A stretch of DNA of 47,672 nt. Source: Lachnospiraceae bacterium (GTDB lineage Bacteria; Bacillota; Clostridia; Lachnospirales; Lachnospiraceae). This document shows positions 24,363 through 33,142 of this stretch, one piece after another (the first letter of the stretch is position 1; each line of letters starts with the position of its first letter). The notes under the pieces were generated by a model, which ran no database searches, was not told where the DNA came from, and saw only the letters and a list, made by a program, of their open reading frames with translations. Where the stretch lies: NCBI GenBank assembly GCA_021203145.1, contig JAJQBS010000019.1:1-47672 (forward strand), read 5' to 3'. Made by a program: the position numbers and the translations under genes.

Positions 24363-24419
24363 CCACGATTTGCCCGGCAAATCGTGGATGCAGGCCGGGC
24401 CATCAGCCGCAAGGCTGAT
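24363..24419 (+). repeat. Two-hairpin dispersed repeat, copy 1
   Basis: Hairpin 1: CCACGATTTGC (24363-24373), loop CCG, GCAAATCGTGG (24377-24387), 11 bp perfect. Core: ATGCAGGCCGGGCC (24388-24401). Hairpin 2: ATCAGCC, tetraloop GCAA, GGCTGAT (24402-24419), 7 bp perfect. The same order is found on the minus strand at 39880-39933 inside pstC with compensatory changes. It lies between nusB and xseA with no T-tract. Confidence 0.85.
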
Positions 24420-24436
24420 TAAGCATGGCGAGACTT

Positions 24437-24475
24437 ACCCGGATGCAGGCCGGGTGTTCAGCCCATCGGCTCAAA
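24437..24475 (+). repeat. Two-hairpin repeat, degenerate copy 2
   Basis: A second GGATGCAGGCCGGG core follows copy 1 by about 55 bases. Here ACCCGG (24437-24442) pairs with CCGGGT (24450-24455) across the core, and AGCC/GGCT pair around CATC near the xseA start. The 11-bp first hairpin is absent. Confidence 0.6.
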
Positions 24476-24484
24476 GGAGGACAG

Positions 24485-25738
24485 ATGCCGCAGAAGGTAT
24501 ATTCGGTCAGCCAGATCAACGGCTATATTAAAAACATGTTCGCACAGGATTTTGTGCTGAACCGTATCAGTGTCTCCGGGGAGGTTTCCAACTGCAAATA
24601 CCACACCTCGGGGCACATCTATTTTTCCCTGAAGGATGCGACGGGGACGATCTCCTGCGTCATGTTTGCCAGTGCGAGAGGCGGGCTCCCCTTCCGGATG
24701 TCCAATGGGATGCAGGTGGTCGTAGACGGCAGGATTGATGTCTACGGGAGGGACGGGAAATATGAGCTCTATGCTTCCAGAATCCGCCAGGACGGCGCGG
24801 GGCTGCTCTATGAGAGATTTCTGGCGCTGAAGCAGGAACTGGAAGACATGGGGATGTTTTCTCCGGAATACAAGCAGCCGATCCCTGCTTATGTAAAAAC
24901 GCTTGGTGTGGTGACAGCCCGGACCGGCGCGGCGGTGCATGACATTATCAATGTTTCAAGGCAGCGCAGCCCCGGCATACAGATTATTCTCTATCCGGCA
25001 GCGGTGCAGGGTGAGGGCGCGGCGGAAAGTGTGGCCGAAGGTATAAAGGCTCTGGACGCGCTGGGGGTGGATGTGATCATCGTCGGGCGCGGCGGCGGTT
25101 CGATCGAGGATCTCTGGGCTTTTAATGAGGAAGTGGTCGCGCGGGCGATTTTTGACTGTCGGACGCCTGTCATTTCTGCTGTCGGGCATGAGACGGACAC
25201 GACAATCGCGGATTTTGTGGCGGATCTGCGCGCACCTACGCCGACTGCCGCCGCGACTTACGCGGTGCCGGACGCGATGGCGGCCAGGGAGCGCCTGGCA
25301 TCATGCCGCGCCATGCTGGAGAAACAGATGCATGATGTGATTTCCGATCGCAGAGCCGTTTTGGGTCAGCTTCGTGTACGTCTGGGCTATTTGTCCCCCG
25401 GACAGACCTCGAGGCAGCAGCGGAGACGTCTGCTGGATCTGGAAGAGAGTCTCAGGCGTGAGATGTCGTGGCTGCTGGATCAGAAAAAGCATACGCTCGG
25501 AATGTACGCGGTCAGACTCCGGAACGCGTCTCCGCTGGAAAAGCTCGCGCAGGGCTATGCCTGTGTGACGGACGCGGCGGGAAAGAAAGTGTATTCTATC
25601 GTTCAGGCATCTCCGAAAGACATCTTAAATATTTATGTGTCCGACGGCCTCATCAGGGCGGAAGTGATCGGTACACAGAAAATGACAGAGGATGGACGGA
25701 CAGTGATCGCTGAGGATACAGGAACGGTGACTGCATAA
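24485..25738 (+). CDS. xseA: Exodeoxyribonuclease VII large subunit
   Basis: A 417-residue nuclease subunit that with XseB degrades single-stranded DNA to oligonucleotides in repair. The N-terminal OB fold (SGEVSNCKYHTSGHIYFSLKD) is followed by the catalytic core with VVTARTGAAVHDI, IIVGRGGGSIEDLWAFNEE and ISAVGHETDTTIAD, then a coiled-coil region. The start at 24485 follows AAAGGAGG; the frame open from 24425 would only translate the repeat upstream. folD, which separates nusB and xseA in B. subtilis, is absent. Confidence 0.96.
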   Translation: MPQKVYSVSQINGYIKNMFAQDFVLNRISVSGEVSNCKYHTSGHIYFSLKDATGTISCVMFASARGGLPFRMSNGMQVVVDGRIDVYGRDGKYELYASRIRQDGAGLLYERFLALKQELEDMGMFSPEYKQPIPAYVKTLGVVTARTGAAVHDIINVSRQRSPGIQIILYPAAVQGEGAAESVAEGIKALDALGVDVIIVGRGGGSIEDLWAFNEEVVARAIFDCRTPVISAVGHETDTTIADFVADLRAPTPTAAATYAVPDAMAARERLASCRAMLEKQMHDVISDRRAVLGQLRVRLGYLSPGQTSRQQRRRLLDLEESLRREMSWLLDQKKHTLGMYAVRLRNASPLEKLAQGYACVTDAAGKKVYSIVQASPKDILNIYVSDGLIRAEVIGTQKMTEDGRTVIAEDTGTVTA

Positions 25739-25760
25739 AATGGAAAGGCGGCGGGAAATT

Positions 25761-26030
25761 ATGGCAGACAATCAAAAGAACGAAAAAACCGATGCAGACA
25801 GGCCCGGCCCGGACATGCCGGAAGCATCGGAGGAGCTTTCCGTCGAGGAGGGCTTTAAAAGACTGGACGGGCTGCTTGCCCGCCTTGAGGACAGAGAGCT
25901 TCCTCTTGAAGAGGCCTTTGCCCTGTACCAGCAGGGACTGCAGCTGGTACAGCAGTGCAGCGAGAAAATTGACACGGTGGAAAAGAAAATTCTGGTTTTG
26001 AATGGAGATGGTGGATTTGACGACTTTTAA
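25761..26030 (+). CDS. xseB: Exodeoxyribonuclease VII small subunit
   Basis: An 89-residue helical partner of XseA. The family motif is EEGFKRLDGLLARLEDRELPLEEAFALYQQGL (residues about 31-62), followed by the C-terminal helix ending EKKILVLN. The first 25 residues are charged and variable. The start at 25761 (after GGCGGG) is preferred over 25740; its end overlaps ispA by 29 bases, indicating coupled translation. Confidence 0.94.
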   Translation: MADNQKNEKTDADRPGPDMPEASEELSVEEGFKRLDGLLARLEDRELPLEEAFALYQQGLQLVQQCSEKIDTVEKKILVLNGDGGFDDF

Positions 26031-26907
26031 CGATCAGATGAAAAAGCGCGTGACAGAGATCAAGAGCGTGATTGAGAGCTACCTGCCGGAGACGGATGGG
26101 TTCCAGAGCACGCTTCTTGGGGCGATGAATTACAGCATGCTTGTCGGAGGGAAAAAGCTCCGGCCTCTTTTAATGCAGCAGACCTTCGTGATGTTCGGCG
26201 GGACGTCGAAGGCGATCGGTCCGTTTATGGCGGCAATCGAGATGATTCACACGCACTCACTGGTTCATGACGACCTGCCCGCGCTGGATAATGACGAGTA
26301 CCGCCGCGGGGAAAAGACCACGCACGTGGTATATGGGCAGGCGATGGCGATCCTCGCGGGCGACGCGCTTTTGAACCTCGCTTACGAGACGGCGGCAAAG
26401 GCATTTATGGAGGCTCCCGCGGATCCGAATGTACTGCGTGCCCTGCAGGTTCTTGCGCAAAAGACCGGCGAGGGAGGGATGCTCGGCGGTCAGTCGGTGG
26501 ATGTAGAAAACGCGGGGAAACCGCTGACAGAAGAGCAGCTGTATTTTATTTACGGATTAAAGACAGGGGCGCTGATTGAAGCGTCGATGATGATCGGCGC
26601 CATCCTTGCGGGTGCTTCCGGGGAGGAAGTGGAGAAGGTAGAACGTGCGGCGCGGTGCATCGGGCTCGCGTTCCAGATACAGGATGATATACTGGATGTG
26701 ACGGGTAAGGCGGAGGAGCTTGGCAAATCAGTCAACAGTGATGAGAAAAATAAAAAGACGACTTATGTAACGCTCCTCGGGCTGGACGCAGCTAAAAAGG
26801 ACGTTGAGCGGTATTCAAAAGAGGCGGTCAGCCTGCTTAAGGAGCTTCCGTATGAAAATGAATTTCTGGACGAACTGATCCTGAACCTCATACACCGGAC
26901 GGTCTGA
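26002..26907 (+). CDS. ispA: Farnesyl/geranyl diphosphate synthase
   Basis: A 301-residue all-helical trans-prenyltransferase that condenses IPP with DMAPP and GPP to give farnesyl diphosphate, precursor of undecaprenyl phosphate and other isoprenoids. The first aspartate-rich motif is DDLPALD in VHDDLPALDNDEYRRG, the second is QIQDDILDVTG, with GGKKLRP near the N terminus. The start is uncertain between 26002 and codons a few positions later because it lies inside the xseB reading frame. It stands next to dxs, the first enzyme of the pathway that feeds it. Confidence 0.93.
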   Translation: MEMVDLTTFNDQMKKRVTEIKSVIESYLPETDGFQSTLLGAMNYSMLVGGKKLRPLLMQQTFVMFGGTSKAIGPFMAAIEMIHTHSLVHDDLPALDNDEYRRGEKTTHVVYGQAMAILAGDALLNLAYETAAKAFMEAPADPNVLRALQVLAQKTGEGGMLGGQSVDVENAGKPLTEEQLYFIYGLKTGALIEASMMIGAILAGASGEEVEKVERAARCIGLAFQIQDDILDVTGKAEELGKSVNSDEKNKKTTYVTLLGLDAAKKDVERYSKEAVSLLKELPYENEFLDELILNLIHRTV

Positions 26908-26979
26908 AACAAGCTGTTTTTTGATGCAGGAGAAGGTTACAGATGAGGAATCTGCGGCCAGATAAGGGAGGCGGCGGGT

Positions 26980-28842
26980 ATTTTTTTAGAACAGATTCAG
27001 GAAGAAAATGATATAAAGAAGATAGACCGGAAAGATTTGCCTGCTCTCGCGCAGGAAATACGGGAATTCCTGATTCAGAAAATCAGTGAGACCGGCGGGC
27101 ATCTCGCTTCCAATCTGGGCGTGGTGGAGCTGACGATGGCACTTCATCTGGTTTTGGATTTTCCCGAAGACAAGCTGATCTGGGATGTCGGCCACCAGTC
27201 CTACACACATAAGATTCTGACCGGGCGTAAGGCCGGGTTTGACCAGCTGCGCAAGTACGGTGGCATGAGCGGGTTCCCGAAGAGAGCAGAGAGCGACTGC
27301 GACGCGTTTGATACGGGGCACAGCTCCACATCCGTCTCGGCCGGACTTGGATATGTCTGTGCCAGGGATCTTCGGCAGGAGGCCTACCATGTCGTCTCAG
27401 TGATCGGCGATGGGGCGCTTACGGGAGGTATGGCCTACGAGGCGCTCAACAACGCGGCGCAGCTGAATACAAATTTCATCATTGTCCTGAACGACAATAA
27501 TATGTCGATTTCAGAAAACGTCGGGGGGATCTCGGCTTATCTTGGAAAAATACGGACGGCCGAGTCTTATACCAGCCTGAAATCCGATCTCGAAAACAAA
27601 TTGAACAGAATCCCGCTCTATGGGGATCCGCTGGTTCGCGGCATCCGCCGGACCAAGCAGGGCATCAAGCAGCTGCTGGTGCCGGGAATGTTTTTCGAGG
27701 AGATGGGGCTGACCTATTTAGGACCGGTGGATGGCCATAATATCGATCAGGTGCAGCGTGTACTGAACAGTGCGAAGCGTGTGAATGGCGCGGTGATCGT
27801 CCATGTGGTCACCAAAAAGGGCAAGGGCTATGAGCCGGCGGAGCGTATGCCGGCGAGATTCCACGGCGCGGAGCCGTTTGATCTGGAGACCGGACTGCCG
27901 AAAACACGCAGGAAAAAAGCTGCGTATACGGACGTTTTTTCAACAGTTATGTGCAAAATGGGAGCCAGGGAACCGCGTCTGGTGGCAGTGACAGCCGCCA
28001 TGCCGGACGGCACCGGGCTGAAACGGTTCCGCAATATGTACAAGGACCGCTTTTTTGATGTCGGAATCGCGGAGGCGCACGCGGTAACCTTTGCAGCGGG
28101 GCTGGCCGCCGGAGGTCTGAAGCCGGTGGTGGCGATATATTCTTCTTTCCTGCAGCGGGCATATGACCAGATCATTCATGACGTCTGTATTCAGAATCTT
28201 CCGGTCGTCTTCGCGATAGACCGTGCGGGGCTGGTCGGCAGCGACGGGGAAACGCACCAGGGAATCTTTGACCTTTCTTATCTTTCTGAGATACCGAACA
28301 TGTGCGTGATGGCGCCTAAAAACAAATGGGAGCTCGCGGACATGCTCAAATTCGCGATTGCGTATGATGGGCCGATCGCCCTGCGCTATCCGAGAGGAGA
28401 GGCATTTGACGGACTGCAGGACTTCCGTGAGCCGATCGTTTACGGAAAGGGCGAGATTATATATGATGAAAACTCGCTGGCGCTTGTGGCTGTCGGGAGC
28501 ATGGTAAAAACGGCACTCGAGGTGCGCGGGCTGCTGAAGAATCTCGGTTACAGCTGCACGATCGTGAATGCCCGTTTTGTAAAGCCGGTCGACGAAGAAC
28601 TGCTTGCCTATCTTGCCAGAGACCACCGATTGATCGTGACGATGGAGGAAAATGTCAAAAGCGGCGGCTTCGGAGAGAAAGTGCTTGCTTACTATAATGA
28701 TACCTGCACCGGGGTGCGTGTGATGCAGATCGCGCTCCCGGATGATTATATCGAGCATGGCAGCGTGGATGTGCTGAAAACCGAGACCTGCATCGACGCG
28801 GAATCTATCTTCAAAAAAATCGTGGCAGAATATCTGCCGTAA
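26980..28842 (+). CDS. dxs: 1-deoxy-D-xylulose-5-phosphate synthase, apparent AUU start
   Basis: A 620-residue thiamine-diphosphate enzyme joining pyruvate and glyceraldehyde 3-phosphate in the first step of the MEP isoprenoid pathway. Landmarks are GGHLASNLGVVELT, WDVGHQSYTHKILTGR, the ThDP motif GDGALTGGMAYEALNNA, the catalytic Glu region DVGIAEAHAV and DRAGLVGSDGETHQG. Family homology extends 19 residues ahead of the first conventional start (TTG 27037). In frame, the only sensible start is ATT at 26980, eight bases after AAGGGAGG (26964-26971); counted from it, the EIR motif falls at residue 26, as in B. subtilis Dxs. No ATG, GTG or TTG lies between the upstream in-frame stop (26944) and 27037. 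A seven-T run (26981-26987) directly follows the ATT's A. Confidence 0.93.
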   Translation: MFLEQIQEENDIKKIDRKDLPALAQEIREFLIQKISETGGHLASNLGVVELTMALHLVLDFPEDKLIWDVGHQSYTHKILTGRKAGFDQLRKYGGMSGFPKRAESDCDAFDTGHSSTSVSAGLGYVCARDLRQEAYHVVSVIGDGALTGGMAYEALNNAAQLNTNFIIVLNDNNMSISENVGGISAYLGKIRTAESYTSLKSDLENKLNRIPLYGDPLVRGIRRTKQGIKQLLVPGMFFEEMGLTYLGPVDGHNIDQVQRVLNSAKRVNGAVIVHVVTKKGKGYEPAERMPARFHGAEPFDLETGLPKTRRKKAAYTDVFSTVMCKMGAREPRLVAVTAAMPDGTGLKRFRNMYKDRFFDVGIAEAHAVTFAAGLAAGGLKPVVAIYSSFLQRAYDQIIHDVCIQNLPVVFAIDRAGLVGSDGETHQGIFDLSYLSEIPNMCVMAPKNKWELADMLKFAIAYDGPIALRYPRGEAFDGLQDFREPIVYGKGEIIYDENSLALVAVGSMVKTALEVRGLLKNLGYSCTIVNARFVKPVDEELLAYLARDHRLIVTMEENVKSGGFGEKVLAYYNDTCTGVRVMQIALPDDYIEHGSVDVLKTETCIDAESIFKKIVAEYLP

Positions 28843-28935
28843 AGACGTGTGATCAGTGATTGATTCTTAACGGCAGACACGAAGAACGCCCGGGGCAGCG
28901 GAATATAGCGGATGGTATATGAGAGTGGATGGATT

Positions 28936-29769
28936 ATGAAGGAACGTCTGGATATACTGCTTTTTCAGCGGGGATTAGCACCCTCCCGGGAAAAAGCGAA
29001 AGCATTGATCATGGCCGGCGAGGTGCTGGTCGCGGGGCAGCGGGAGGACAAGGCTGGCACCATGGTTGACGATACAGCCGAGATCACCATAAAGAGCGGA
29101 AAGCTCCGCTACGTAAGCCGCGGCGGGCTGAAGCTGGAGAAGGCCATGCAGGTCTTTTGGGGGATTTCGCCAGATGGGAAAATCTGCATGGACGTCGGAG
29201 CCTCCACCGGAGGGTTTACCGACTGCATGCTTCAGAACGGCGCCCGCCAGGTATATGCCATAGACGTTGGACATGGGCAGCTGGACTGGGGACTTCGCAA
29301 TGATCCGCGCGTGATCTGCATGGAACGGACCAACATCCGCTATGTACAGCCACAGGACATCGGGGAGCCGCCGTCCTTCGTCTCCATTGACGTCTCTTTT
29401 ATTTCCCTGACGAAAGTCTTAGGTCCCGTACGCGAGCTGATGCCCCCAATGGGAGACATCGTCTGCCTGATCAAACCACAGTTCGAAGCCGGCCGGGAAA
29501 AGGTTGGGAAAAAAGGGGTCGTCCGTGACCCAAAGGTACATGAGGAGGTCATCCGCAAAGTCATCACATACGCTTCCGAAATGGAGCTGAGTGCCCGGGC
29601 GCTCACATATTCGCCTGTCAAAGGCCCCGAGGGAAACATTGAGTACCTGGTGTGGCTGGCAAAGGATTCTAATGTAATTGAAAAACCTGCGGCTGTAGAT
29701 GACGGAAAAATCCAGACAACCGTTGCCGAGGCCCACAGACAGCTGGACGAAAGGCAGAACATGCTTTGA
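28936..29769 (+). CDS. tlyA: TlyA-family rRNA 2'-O-methyltransferase / hemolysin-like
   Basis: A 277-residue protein with an N-terminal S4 RNA-binding domain (ERLDILLFQRGLAPSREKAKALIMAGEVLV) and an FtsJ-type SAM methyltransferase domain (MDVGASTGGFTDCML, IDVSFISLTKV, LIKPQFEAGREKVGKKGVVRD). Relatives methylate 16S and 23S rRNA; the hemolysin name is historical. The start at 28936 matches the YqxC family start; an ATG eight codons upstream (28912) has no ribosome site. The last 30 residues are charged and variable. It is the usual neighbour of dxs and argR. Confidence 0.92.
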   Translation: MKERLDILLFQRGLAPSREKAKALIMAGEVLVAGQREDKAGTMVDDTAEITIKSGKLRYVSRGGLKLEKAMQVFWGISPDGKICMDVGASTGGFTDCMLQNGARQVYAIDVGHGQLDWGLRNDPRVICMERTNIRYVQPQDIGEPPSFVSIDVSFISLTKVLGPVRELMPPMGDIVCLIKPQFEAGREKVGKKGVVRDPKVHEEVIRKVITYASEMELSARALTYSPVKGPEGNIEYLVWLAKDSNVIEKPAAVDDGKIQTTVAEAHRQLDERQNML

Positions 29770-29800
29770 GAGCCCCCGGCACTCTCAGAAAGGAGCTCCT

Positions 29801-30661
29801 GTGAACGTCTTTTATGTAATTTCAAATGAACAGAAGGATCCGGGCGCGGATACGGCATGCTTTATCCGCTCTTATCTGGAAAAGCGGGACAGGAAATGCT
29901 ATCTGCGAGAACACTGTGCGGATGATGCTTCCGGCCGCTACCGCTACACCGACGCTGGCCTGGTTCCGCAGGATGCCCAGTGTGTACTCGTACTCGGCGG
30001 CGACGGCACTTTGCTGCAGGCGGCGCGCGACCTGGTGGAACGATCCTTGCCGCTTCTGGGTGTCAATATGGGTACGCTCGGCTATCTGGCGGAGGTTGAA
30101 AGAAAAAATCTGCCGGAGGCTCTGGATGTGCTGATCTCGGATGACTTTTTGATTGAGGAGCGCATGATGCTAAAGGGCGCAGCCTGGCATCAGAATCGGA
30201 AGCTGATGGAGGATGTTGCGCTTAATGATATCGTCATCACCAGAAGAGGCCGGATGCGCGTCGTAGATTTTAATATTTACGTGGACGGAGTATTTTTATA
30301 TTCCTACGCGGCAGATGGGATTATCGTCTCGACGCCGACTGGATCCACCGGTTACAGTCTGTCTGCGGGAGGCCCGATTGTAGCTCCGGCGTCCTCCATG
30401 ATCCTGCTGACTGCGATTGCGCCCCACACGATGAATTCCAGACCGATCGTCCTGCCGGATGATGTCGAGGTTGTAGTGGAGATCGGATGCGGCCACGGCT
30501 CAGACTCAGATGGCGCAGATGCGACATTTGACGGGGATACTTCGGTGAAGCTGATCTTGGGCGATCGGATTGTGATTTCACGCTCTGCGCGGAGGACGAA
30601 GCTGATCAAGACGAAAAATACGAGCTTTCTGGAGCTTTTGCGGGAGAAAATGAATAAATAA
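29801..30661 (+). CDS. nadK: NAD kinase
   Basis: A 286-residue kinase phosphorylating NAD to NADP. It has LGGDGTLLQAARDL, GVNMGTLGYLAEVE, the NAD-binding DGIIVSTPTGSTGYSLSAGG and PIVLPDDVEV. It starts with GTG at 29801 after AAAGGAG (spacing five); the frame open from 29699 overlaps the end of tlyA. In Bacillus this gene is not in the recN cluster, but in Clostridia it commonly lies between tlyA and argR, as here. Confidence 0.95.
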   Translation: MNVFYVISNEQKDPGADTACFIRSYLEKRDRKCYLREHCADDASGRYRYTDAGLVPQDAQCVLVLGGDGTLLQAARDLVERSLPLLGVNMGTLGYLAEVERKNLPEALDVLISDDFLIEERMMLKGAAWHQNRKLMEDVALNDIVITRRGRMRVVDFNIYVDGVFLYSYAADGIIVSTPTGSTGYSLSAGGPIVAPASSMILLTAIAPHTMNSRPIVLPDDVEVVVEIGCGHGSDSDGADATFDGDTSVKLILGDRIVISRSARRTKLIKTKNTSFLELLREKMNK

Positions 30662-30681
30662 GATGGCTGCCAAAGCCGGGA

Positions 30682-30715
30682 AATGGCAAAATTTCTGATC
30701 TTGGTTTACCCGGAT
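30682..30715 (+). repeat. Short dispersed sequence shared with 3063-3096
   Basis: ATGGCAAAATTT followed by TTGGTTTACCCGG occurs upstream of argR; ATGGCAAAATTTTGG followed by CCGGTTTATCCGG occurs upstream of the AGE gene, with roughly 25 of 31 positions alike allowing one gap. CCGGG and CCCGG flank the argR copy and could pair. Confidence 0.35.
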
Positions 30716-30732
30716 TAAGGAAGAGGTGTGGT

Positions 30733-31197
30733 ATGAAGACCGGACGTCACGCGAAAATTATCGAGTTGATCGGAAAGTATGAGATTGAGACTCAGGAGGA
30801 GCTGGCGGAGTACCTGAAAAAAGAAGGCTTCGAGGTTACGCAGGCGACCGTTTCCCGTGACATCCGCAAGCTGAAGCTGACGAAGGTCGCCTTGCAGGGT
30901 GGAAGGCAGAGATATGCGTTGCCGCAGCCGCAGGATTCGGAAGAGTCCAGGCGGTATATCCGGGTTCTCAGGGAAGGATTTGTTTCAATGGAGATGGCTC
31001 AGAATATCCTGGTCGTCAAGACAGTGGCCGGCATGGCGATGGCAGTCGCGGCGGCGATCGACGCGATGAGCTGGCAGGAGGTGGCGGGATGCATCGCCGG
31101 GGACGACACAATTATGTGTGCGAATCGGAGCACGGATGACACGCTGCTCGTCATGGAGAAAATCCGCCGGATTGTGGAGGATGAGAAGGTCAGGTGA
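30733..31197 (+). CDS. argR: Arginine repressor
   Basis: A 154-residue ArgR/AhrC regulator that binds ARG boxes as an arginine-loaded hexamer and controls arginine synthesis and breakdown. The N-terminal winged helix contains TQEELAEYLKKEGFEVTQATVSRDIRKL; the C-terminal domain contains the arginine-binding GDDTIMCANRS region. AGGAAGAGG precedes the ATG. It sits before recN as in other Firmicutes. Confidence 0.96.
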   Translation: MKTGRHAKIIELIGKYEIETQEELAEYLKKEGFEVTQATVSRDIRKLKLTKVALQGGRQRYALPQPQDSEESRRYIRVLREGFVSMEMAQNILVVKTVAGMAMAVAAAIDAMSWQEVAGCIAGDDTIMCANRSTDDTLLVMEKIRRIVEDEKVR

Positions 31198-31267
31198 TGA
31201 TCAGTATAACAACATGATAACATGAAAATATCCGGGAGAGACTGGCAGAGGAATATGGGGGGATACT

Positions 31268-32965
31268 ATGCTGGCAGGCTTACATGTAAAGAATATGGCG
31301 CTGATCCGGGAGGCTGAGGTGGAATTTGGCCCCGGACTGAATATTATGACCGGAGAGACGGGAGCGGGCAAGTCGATCGTCATCGGCTCAGTCAATATTG
31401 CGCTCGGGACCGGGAATTTCAAAGACTATGTGCCCGAGGACGCGGACTATGCGCTTGTGGAACTGATTTTTACAACAGAAAATCCACATGTCCTGGAGCT
31501 ACTTAAGAGACAGGATCTGCCCTGTGAGGACCAGGAGGTGATCCTGACACGCAGATACAAGGGAGGCAGGAGTACCAGCAAGGTCAATGGAGAGACTGTC
31601 CCGATTTCCTTTGTGCGCACACTTGCTCAGGAGCTGATTGATATACACGGTCAGCATGAGCATCAGTCGCTTTTGTATGCGAAAAATCATCTTCCGATTC
31701 TCGACTCGTTTGCGAAAGAGGAGACAGCGCCCCTTTTGCAGACCTGCCGGGAGCGGCACCGCTGCTATCAGAAGGCAAAGCGGGAATGGGAGGCGGCGTC
31801 TGCTTCAGAAAAGGATCGGGCGAAGGAGCTGGATTTCCTGCAGTATGAAATACAGGAAATCCAGTCTGCAGCATTGCGCCCGGGGGAGGATGAGGAGCTC
31901 GAGAACAGCTATCGTGTGATGGTCAATGGCCAGAAAATCATGGAGACACTCTCTGAGACGGGCAATCTGACCGGCGTGGGCGGTTATGGCGGCGTGGAGG
32001 ATGAGATTGGGCGTGCGGCGCGCACCCTCTCGTCCGTGCGCGGGTATGACAGTGCGCTTGAAGAGCTGGGATCGACCCTGGAAGACATCGAAAGCCTGGT
32101 CGGGGAGTTTAACCGCGGCCTGACCGAATACATGGACAATCTGGTTTACGATCCGGGAGAGCTGCGCGAGACGCAGGAGCGCCTGGATCTGATCAATGGG
32201 CTTAAATCAAAGTACGGAAATACAATAGAAGAAATTCTGAGCTCCTGTCGTGAAAAAGAAGAACGTGTTGAGATTTTAATGAATTACGGGGAATATATGG
32301 CCGGACTTCGGCGCACACTGGATGAGAGCACGAAAAGTCTGAGGGAGACCGCAAAAGAACTCTCAGGCGTACGCAAAAAGGCCGCCCTGGTTCTGGCTGA
32401 AAAAATCCGCGCCGCGCTCGTAGACCTGAACTTTCTGGATGTGCGGTTCGAGATTGCGTTTGAAGAGCTTCCGGAACCTGGCGAAGACGGCCTGGACGCC
32501 ATTTGTTTTGAGATCTCGATGAATCCGGGTCTGCCTTTGCGTCCATTGGGCAGCGTGGCATCCGGAGGCGAGCTGTCGCGCATCATGCTGGCGATCAAGG
32601 CCGTCATGGCTGACCGGGATCACATTGAGACCCTGATTTTTGACGAGATCGACAGCGGTATCAGTGGGCGGACTGCGCAGAAGGTCTCAGAAAAAATGGC
32701 TGTGATCGCAGAAAACCACCAGATACTCTGCATCACGCACCTGGCCCAGATCGCGGCGATGGCGGACGAGCATTTTATCATTGAAAAAAAGCCCGCCGAC
32801 AGCAAGACTGTGACAAACATTTCGATTTTGACAGAGGAAGAGAGCGTGGCGGAGCTCGCCCGGATTTTAGGGGGCGCGAAGATCACAGATAAGGTGATGC
32901 AAAGCGCCCGTGAGATGAAGGAGCTGGCCTCGCGCAGGAAAAAAGAAGCGATTTGCAGCCAGTAA
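31268..32965 (+). CDS. recN: DNA repair protein RecN
   Basis: A 565-residue SMC-like ATPase acting early in double-strand break repair. Walker A is GETGAGKSI near residue 35, then IDIHGQHEHQSLL, a long coiled-coil middle (about 150-370) and the C-terminal SGGELSRIMLAIKAV signature with Walker B TLIFDEIDSGISG. The length is normal. A strong hairpin terminator follows before spoIVB. Confidence 0.96.
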   Translation: MLAGLHVKNMALIREAEVEFGPGLNIMTGETGAGKSIVIGSVNIALGTGNFKDYVPEDADYALVELIFTTENPHVLELLKRQDLPCEDQEVILTRRYKGGRSTSKVNGETVPISFVRTLAQELIDIHGQHEHQSLLYAKNHLPILDSFAKEETAPLLQTCRERHRCYQKAKREWEAASASEKDRAKELDFLQYEIQEIQSAALRPGEDEELENSYRVMVNGQKIMETLSETGNLTGVGGYGGVEDEIGRAARTLSSVRGYDSALEELGSTLEDIESLVGEFNRGLTEYMDNLVYDPGELRETQERLDLINGLKSKYGNTIEEILSSCREKEERVEILMNYGEYMAGLRRTLDESTKSLRETAKELSGVRKKAALVLAEKIRAALVDLNFLDVRFEIAFEELPEPGEDGLDAICFEISMNPGLPLRPLGSVASGGELSRIMLAIKAVMADRDHIETLIFDEIDSGISGRTAQKVSEKMAVIAENHQILCITHLAQIAAMADEHFIIEKKPADSKTVTNISILTEEESVAELARILGGAKITDKVMQSAREMKELASRRKKEAICSQ

Positions 32966-33053
32966 CCCAACCGTTTCCTATAATTTAATTAAAAACAGGA
33001 AATGGATGGAAAAAGGCACAGCAACATACCAGTGTGAAACATACAAAATCCCA

Positions 33054-33060
33054 CATACTT
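33054..33060 (+). promoter_or_regulatory. Possible sporulation (sigma-F/G) -10 element for spoIVB
   Basis: CATACTT (33054-33060) resembles the CATnnTA -10 of forespore sigma factors, with TGAAA at 33035-33039 as a poor -35. A start near 33068 would fall in the left arm of the recN terminator, so transcripts from here could not form the full stem. Confidence 0.3.
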
Positions 33061-33062
33061 AA

Positions 33063-33127
33063 ATGCAGAGACAAATGGAGCTGCCTGCGCGGATTTGCGC
33101 AGAGCAGCCGGTCTCTGCATTATTTTT
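33063..33127 (+). terminator. Terminator between recN and spoIVB
   Basis: ATGCAGAGAC (33063-33072) pairs with GTCTCTGCAT (33111-33120); inside, GCTGC pairs with GCAGC and TGCGC with GCGCA. The stem has about 20 pairs and is followed by TATTTTTAA. It ends only 15 bases before the spoIVB start. Confidence 0.8.
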
Positions 33128-33142
33128 AATGAGGTGCTCATG

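Noticed and set aside
26943..27010. Programmed frameshift from ATG 26943 across the seven-T run into dxs
   Set aside because: The AAGGGAGG site and the exact fit of the N terminus favour initiation at 26980; a frameshift would also give an extra Gly-rich head unknown in Dxs. Kept only as an alternative.
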